Assembly (NCBI GenBank): GCA_900553215.1
Contig: USCJ01000011.1
Coordinates: 1 to 15,756 of the forward strand
Length of the DNA: 15,756 nucleotides
Direction: 5' to 3'
Source: an uncultured Collinsella sp.
Lineage (GTDB): Bacteria; Actinomycetota; Coriobacteriia; Coriobacteriales; Coriobacteriaceae
The notes under the pieces are model-generated. The model ran no database searches and had not been told where the DNA came from. It saw only the letters and a program-made list of their open reading frames with translations. Made by a program: the position numbers and the translations under genes. Each line of letters opens with the position of its first letter. Position 1 is the first letter of the stretch. This document shows, one piece after another, positions 12,864 through 15,756 of this stretch.

Positions 12864-14327
12864 CTACGCCGGAAGCATGCCAGAAATGGCAGTAATGACC
12901 AAGCCAAACACGACCATGAAGATGAAGAACTTCCAAATGGTCTTCCACCATTGGCCAAACGAAATCTTAGCCACGCCAAGGCCGGCAACCGTCATGCCCG
13001 CCACGGGACTGATGGTGTTGATGGTCTGGTTGGCAAACTGGAGCGCGGTAACGGCCGCCTCGGGATTGAGGCCCATGAGCTCGGTCAGGGGGCCCATAAC
13101 GGGCATGGTGAGTGCCGCCAGGCCAGAACTCGAGGGAACCAGCAAAGAGAGCAGGCCAAGGACGATATACATAAACGTGGTGTAGACGGCGGCGGGTGCA
13201 CCGGCGAGCGCAGTAGCGAGCGCCTGGAGGATGGTGTCGATGATCATGCCGCCCTCGGCGATGACCAGAATACCGCGAGCGATACCGATAACGATGGCGG
13301 CGTACGCAAAGTCGGCGAGGCCTTTAACGAACTCCTCAGCAATCGTCTGCTGGTCAAGACCGCCCAGGATACCGGCAAGCAAGCCCATGCCAAGGAACAC
13401 GGCGGAAATCTCATTCATGTACCAACCCTGGGTAACAAGACCCCAGACGATAATGCCCATACCGCAAGCAAAATCGATAAGCACGAGCTTCTGACGGATA
13501 GTGAACTCTTCCTCGATGGAGGCATCGATCACGGAAAACTCGATACGCTTGAGCTTATCGTCCTCGTACGTAATGGACGACTCGGGGTTTTTCTTGACGC
13601 GCATGGCGTAGCGCATGGCCCATGCGATACCGACGGCAGTGAAGATGACCCAAGAAACGGCGCGCAGCCACAGTTGCGGATTGCCCTCGATGCCAATGAT
13701 GCCTTGGGCGATCAAAACATTAAACGGGTCGATGGTCGAAGCACAATATCCCAGGTTAGGACCAAGGAAGCAGATGATGAATGCCGTCATCGAGTCATAA
13801 CCGATACCCATCATGATGGGAATGAAGATGGCATAGAACGGCAGGGCTTCCTCAGACATACCAAACGTGGTGCCGCAAATGGACAGCAACGTCATCGTGA
13901 TGGGAATGATGAGGATGTCCTTGTTCTTGAGCTTTTTAATCACACGGCTCATACCGGCATTCAAAGCGTTGGTCTTGGTGATAATTGCGAACGATCCGCC
14001 AATCAATAAGACAAACGCAACGACGTCGGCAGCCTCTTGGATGCCCTTAGTGGGCGCTTGCAGGACCGCGAAGATATCCTGACCCAGATTGATGGTCTCG
14101 CCGGTCTCGGAATCTGTGTAGTTCTTATCGACCTGTTCATAGGTTCCAGCAACGGCGACTTCACGCTCGCCCGCCGCTGTCGAAATCGTCTTGCGCTGAT
14201 ACTGACCAGAGGGAACGATCCAAGTCAGGACCGCAAAGACAACGATCAGCAAGAACATGATCGTATAGACATGCGGTAATTTGAACTTAAAACGTCTGTT
14301 TGTCTTCTTCGCCTTCGTATCTGACAT
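12864..14327 (-). CDS. YfcC/DcuC-type membrane transporter
   Basis: 487-residue hydrophobic protein of the YfcC branch of the DcuC/NhaC-like superfamily, predicted to span the membrane about 12 times. The basic N-terminal tail (MSDTKAKKTNRRFKFKLPH) is cytoplasmic; the first helix ends in the family motif LTWIVPSGQY (34-43). Re-entrant or substrate-site regions rich in small residues are seen, such as LLSLLVPSSSGLAALTMPV and ANQTINTISPVAG. YfcC members are thought to carry organic anions, amino acids or small peptides, usually by ion coupling; the cargo here is inferred from the neighbours as a glycated amino compound or amide conjugate. ATG 14327 has GGAGG 5 bases upstream. It is the first operon gene, 72 bases downstream of the proposed promoter -10. 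Confidence 0.85.
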   Translation of the reverse strand: MSDTKAKKTNRRFKFKLPHVYTIMFLLIVVFAVLTWIVPSGQYQRKTISTAAGEREVAVAGTYEQVDKNYTDSETGETINLGQDIFAVLQAPTKGIQEAADVVAFVLLIGGSFAIITKTNALNAGMSRVIKKLKNKDILIIPITMTLLSICGTTFGMSEEALPFYAIFIPIMMGIGYDSMTAFIICFLGPNLGYCASTIDPFNVLIAQGIIGIEGNPQLWLRAVSWVIFTAVGIAWAMRYAMRVKKNPESSITYEDDKLKRIEFSVIDASIEEEFTIRQKLVLIDFACGMGIIVWGLVTQGWYMNEISAVFLGMGLLAGILGGLDQQTIAEEFVKGLADFAYAAIVIGIARGILVIAEGGMIIDTILQALATALAGAPAAVYTTFMYIVLGLLSLLVPSSSGLAALTMPVMGPLTELMGLNPEAAVTALQFANQTINTISPVAGMTVAGLGVAKISFGQWWKTIWKFFIFMVVFGLVITAISGMLPA

Positions 14328-14369
14328 AGATACCTCCAAAGAACTCGAGACTGCATCGCATCTCGCTTC

Positions 14370-14406
14370 AACGTTTGCACAAAGCAAACGTTCTATGACG
14401 TTCTAT
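14370..14406. promoter_or_regulatory. Candidate operator: inverted repeat plus direct repeats over the operon start site
   Basis: AACGTTTGC and GCAAACGTT form a perfect 9-bp inverted repeat (14370-14378, 14384-14392, 5-base spacer). Overlapping it are two ACGTTCTAT direct repeats (14388-14396, 14398-14406) set 10 bases apart, one helical turn. The block covers the region from just after the -10 box to about +30 of the operon, a classic repressor position. The adjacent GntR/HutC regulator is the natural candidate to bind; this is inferred, not shown. Confidence 0.55.
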
Positions 14407-14435
14407 AGATTACCAGCAGCTTTTCTCGTCATCAA
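14407..14435 (-). promoter_or_regulatory. Promoter of the ten-gene operon
   Basis: On the minus strand TTGATG (14430-14435) is followed after 17 bases by TAATCT (14407-14412), preceded by TGG as an extended -10. Both hexamers are moderate, so the TG extension and the spacing carry the call. The start site would be near 14400, and the leader about 70 bases. Confidence 0.5.
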
Positions 14436-14493
14436 GATAATTTCAAACTGATTGCCGCAACGCGGTTGAACGGTTGCGTTTGCGCCGTGAACG

Positions 14494-14537
14494 GTATGGA
14501 AACGTCCGGTGAGATGATTCACCGGACGTTTCCATAC
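14494..14537. repeat. 19-bp perfect inverted repeat after the regulator gene
   Basis: GTATGGAAACGTCCGGTGA (14494-14512) and its exact reverse complement (14519-14537) flank the 6-base loop GATGAT. It begins 8 bases past the GntR stop. No T run follows on either strand, so it is not a standard intrinsic terminator. It may cap or protect the regulator message, act as a terminator of non-standard kind, or bind a protein. Confidence 0.8.
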
Positions 14538-14545
14538 GCAATGTC

Positions 14546-15289
14546 CTAGATGTCAAAAACGTAGCGAGACCCAACGATCCGCTGACGACCGATGATAAAC
14601 GGCCGCCGCTGCTCATCGAAAAAGAAGGCTTCCATATAAAACATGGGTTCGCCAACGGGAACTGCCAACAACCGAGCGACCTCGGGCGACGCGCACGCGA
14701 TCTCAAGCGTGCATGGGTCGGTAAACGCGGGCGTGCGGCCCGTCCGGTTGCGCACGAACTCAAAAATGGATTGGTTAGATAGAGGTGCCGTTGATAGATA
14801 GGCGTTGTCCTCGTAAACATATATGTTGTTCTCGAGCATGACAGGGACGCCATCGGCAGTACGCACGCGCTCAACGCAGATCAAGTCAGTTCCAACGGGA
14901 ACACCAAAGAACTGTGCTTCGGTGGAATCCGCCGGCAGTATCTTTCTCGAAATGACACGCGCCCCCGGTTCCATTCCGTTAACGCGGCATGCGTCCGAAA
15001 AACTCTGGACGTCATCCTTCTGGCGAATCTTGCGCTTGAGCTTGGGGGCATTGACAAACGTGCCTTTCCCCTGTTGCTTCGTTAGATAGCCCTGTTGGAC
15101 GAGCTCCTCAATAGCGCGTCGCACGGTAACGCGGCCAACTTTATAGCTCTCAGCCAATTCGAATTCGTTGGGTATCCGCGCGCCTGCCTTGTAGGCACCG
15201 GAGTTGATTTCGTTTTTGATGATATCGATAACCTGTTGGTACAGCGGTATCGCTGCTTTACCGTCAGTTAGCCCTTCAGTCGGTGGCAT
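14546..15289 (-). CDS. GntR/HutC-family transcriptional regulator, FrlR-like
   Basis: 247 residues. An N-terminal winged helix (about 15-80) shows PLYQQVIDIIKNEI, ARIPNEFELAESYKVGR and VTVRRAIEELVQQGYLTKQQ, followed by GKGTFV (74-79), the usual GntR wing. Residues from about 95 to the end form a UTRA ligand domain, with IFEFVRN, ASPEVARLLAVPVGEPMFYM and a C-terminal GRQRIVGSRYVFD typical of HutC regulators that sense small sugar phosphates or amino compounds. ATG 15289 has GGAGAGGG upstream. It lies just upstream of and in the same direction as the Amadori-type operon, like frlR in function, so it most likely represses that operon and senses a pathway phosphosugar. The ligand is unknown. It is transcribed apart from the operon, with the operon promoter in the 218-base gap. 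Confidence 0.88.
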   Translation of the reverse strand: MPPTEGLTDGKAAIPLYQQVIDIIKNEINSGAYKAGARIPNEFELAESYKVGRVTVRRAIEELVQQGYLTKQQGKGTFVNAPKLKRKIRQKDDVQSFSDACRVNGMEPGARVISRKILPADSTEAQFFGVPVGTDLICVERVRTADGVPVMLENNIYVYEDNAYLSTAPLSNQSIFEFVRNRTGRTPAFTDPCTLEIACASPEVARLLAVPVGEPMFYMEAFFFDEQRRPFIIGRQRIVGSRYVFDI

Positions 15290-15316
15290 ATACCCTCTCC
15301 AAGCACAATTAAGTCT

Positions 15317-15355
15317 AAAACGGGCTTAGGGGCATTCAACAAGTCCTTAAGCCCG
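15317..15355 (-). terminator. Hairpin with U tract between the HAD gene and the regulator
   Basis: On the minus strand CGGGCTTA (15348-15355) pairs with TAAGCCCG (15321-15328), with extra inner G-C pairs, followed by TTTTAGACTTAATT. It can terminate the HAD transcript. Because it lies only 28 bases before the regulator start, and possible -10 boxes (TAGCAT, TAAGCT) lie upstream of it, it may instead sit in the regulator leader and attenuate it. Confidence 0.5.
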
Positions 15356-15416
15356 CATTAGCTTAAAGTATGCTAGGTGTCGCACCAAAATGTCGGCAAT
15401 TTACTCATCAGACCCG

Positions 15417-15436
15417 AAAAACGCGCAACTACCGCG
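15417..15436 (-). terminator. Weak terminator directly after the HAD gene
   Basis: CGCG and CGCG (15433-15436, 15422-15425) around a 7-base loop, followed by TTTTT (15417-15421), start 3 bases after the HAD stop. The stem is only 4 bp, so efficiency is doubtful. Confidence 0.35.
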
Positions 15437-15439
15437 CTC

Positions 15440-15756
15440 CTAAGAAAGCGTGAGCAGCTCCGGCAGCTGGTCGATAATCTTGTCCGCGGCATCCTGGCTA
15501 AAGCCAAAGCGCTCCTCGCGCTTGGCAATCACCGTTAACCCCGCGCGTTTGCCGGCAGTGATACCAGGCACCGAATCCTCAACACAGCAGCAACGGTCCG
15601 CAGGCAGCCCCAACAGATCCAGCGCATGCAGGTAGATGTCGGGCTCGGGCTTGCTCTCCTTAAACTGTTCGCCGCTCACCACATACTCAAAGGCATCCGA
15701 CAGCCCGCATGCATCGAGCACTTCCTCGATGCTGTCCATGGGAGACGAACTCGCCA
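15440..15756 (-). CDS. HAD-superfamily phosphatase/phosphoglucomutase-like, C-terminal part, cut by window edge
   Basis: The last 104 residues of a HAD hydrolase; the N terminus with the DxDGT nucleophile motif lies outside the window. The visible part begins ASSSPMDSIEEVLDACGL, where ASSS is HAD motif II, then the motif III lysine in KESKPEPDIYLHAL and motif IV CCVEDSVPGITAGKRAGL (around residues 54-71 of the visible part). This is the layout of subfamily IA phosphatases and beta-phosphoglucomutases (GPH-like), acting on small phosphorylated sugars in the cytoplasm. An internal ATG at 15739 is not the real start, because motif II lies before it. It seems to be a separate unit from the regulator and operon. 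Confidence 0.85.
   Translation of the reverse strand, partial: ASSSPMDSIEEVLDACGLSDAFEYVVSGEQFKESKPEPDIYLHALDLLGLPADRCCCVEDSVPGITAGKRAGLTVIAKREERFGFSQDAADKIIDQLPELLTLS

Noticed and set aside
12519..14009. Very long plus-strand open frame opposite the transporter and amidohydrolase
   Set aside because: Composition is highly charged and low in structure signals, typical of the complement of a membrane protein gene; no start signal.
14456..14478. Short inverted repeat CGCAAC...GTTGCG upstream of the operon -35
   Set aside because: Six-base arms with an 11-base spacer in repeat-rich GC sequence; could be an activator site but is not distinguishable from chance.

Overview
The window is about 15.8 kb of GC-rich bacterial chromosome. 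It looks like a gut actinobacterium of the Coriobacteriia, most probably Collinsella or a close relative. That placement is an inference from base composition, AGGAGG-type ribosome sites, G/C-run terminators and gene content. No rRNA or marker gene was available to prove it, and I see no insertion sequence, phage gene, tRNA or CRISPR array.

Left part (1-3900). The N-terminal half of the ABC-F translation factor EttA runs off the left edge on the minus strand. Next, also on the minus strand, is a translationally coupled pair: an SdpR-like ArsR repressor and an SdpI-like membrane immunity protein, with a recognisable promoter, operator and terminator. A 300-base gap follows. It holds an intrinsic terminator that belongs to none of the neighbouring genes, so a small minus-strand RNA is possible. 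Then comes a plus-strand housekeeping pair, tcdA (ct6A tRNA modification) and a TatD-family hydrolase, closed by a hairpin shared with the convergent operon.

Central and right part (3901-14540, all minus strand). A tightly packed ten-gene operon fills this stretch. Reading in the direction of transcription, the first module is a YfcC/DcuC-type transporter, a YtcJ-like amidohydrolase, an FrlC-like epimerase, an FrlB/FraB-type SIS deglycase and an FrlD-like PfkB kinase. This matches the known route for Amadori (fructosamine) compounds: uptake, epimerisation, 6-phosphorylation, then deglycation to glucose 6-phosphate and the free amine. After a terminator-like hairpin the second module follows: another FrlD-like PfkB kinase, an amidohydrolase-2 fold protein lacking two usual metal ligands, a YjbQ/UPF0047 protein, a divergent BtpA/SgcQ barrel protein and an FGGY kinase. 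I know of no described pathway with this combination.

Upstream of the operon, on the same strand, is a GntR/HutC-type regulator, the likely controller. Between them lie a 19-bp perfect hairpin and a promoter overlapped by direct and inverted repeats that look like an operator. The window ends inside a HAD-family phosphatase gene.

The most novel part is the combined Amadori-type module with an unusual carrier and amidohydrolase, fused transcriptionally to a second sugar-kinase module of unknown chemistry.
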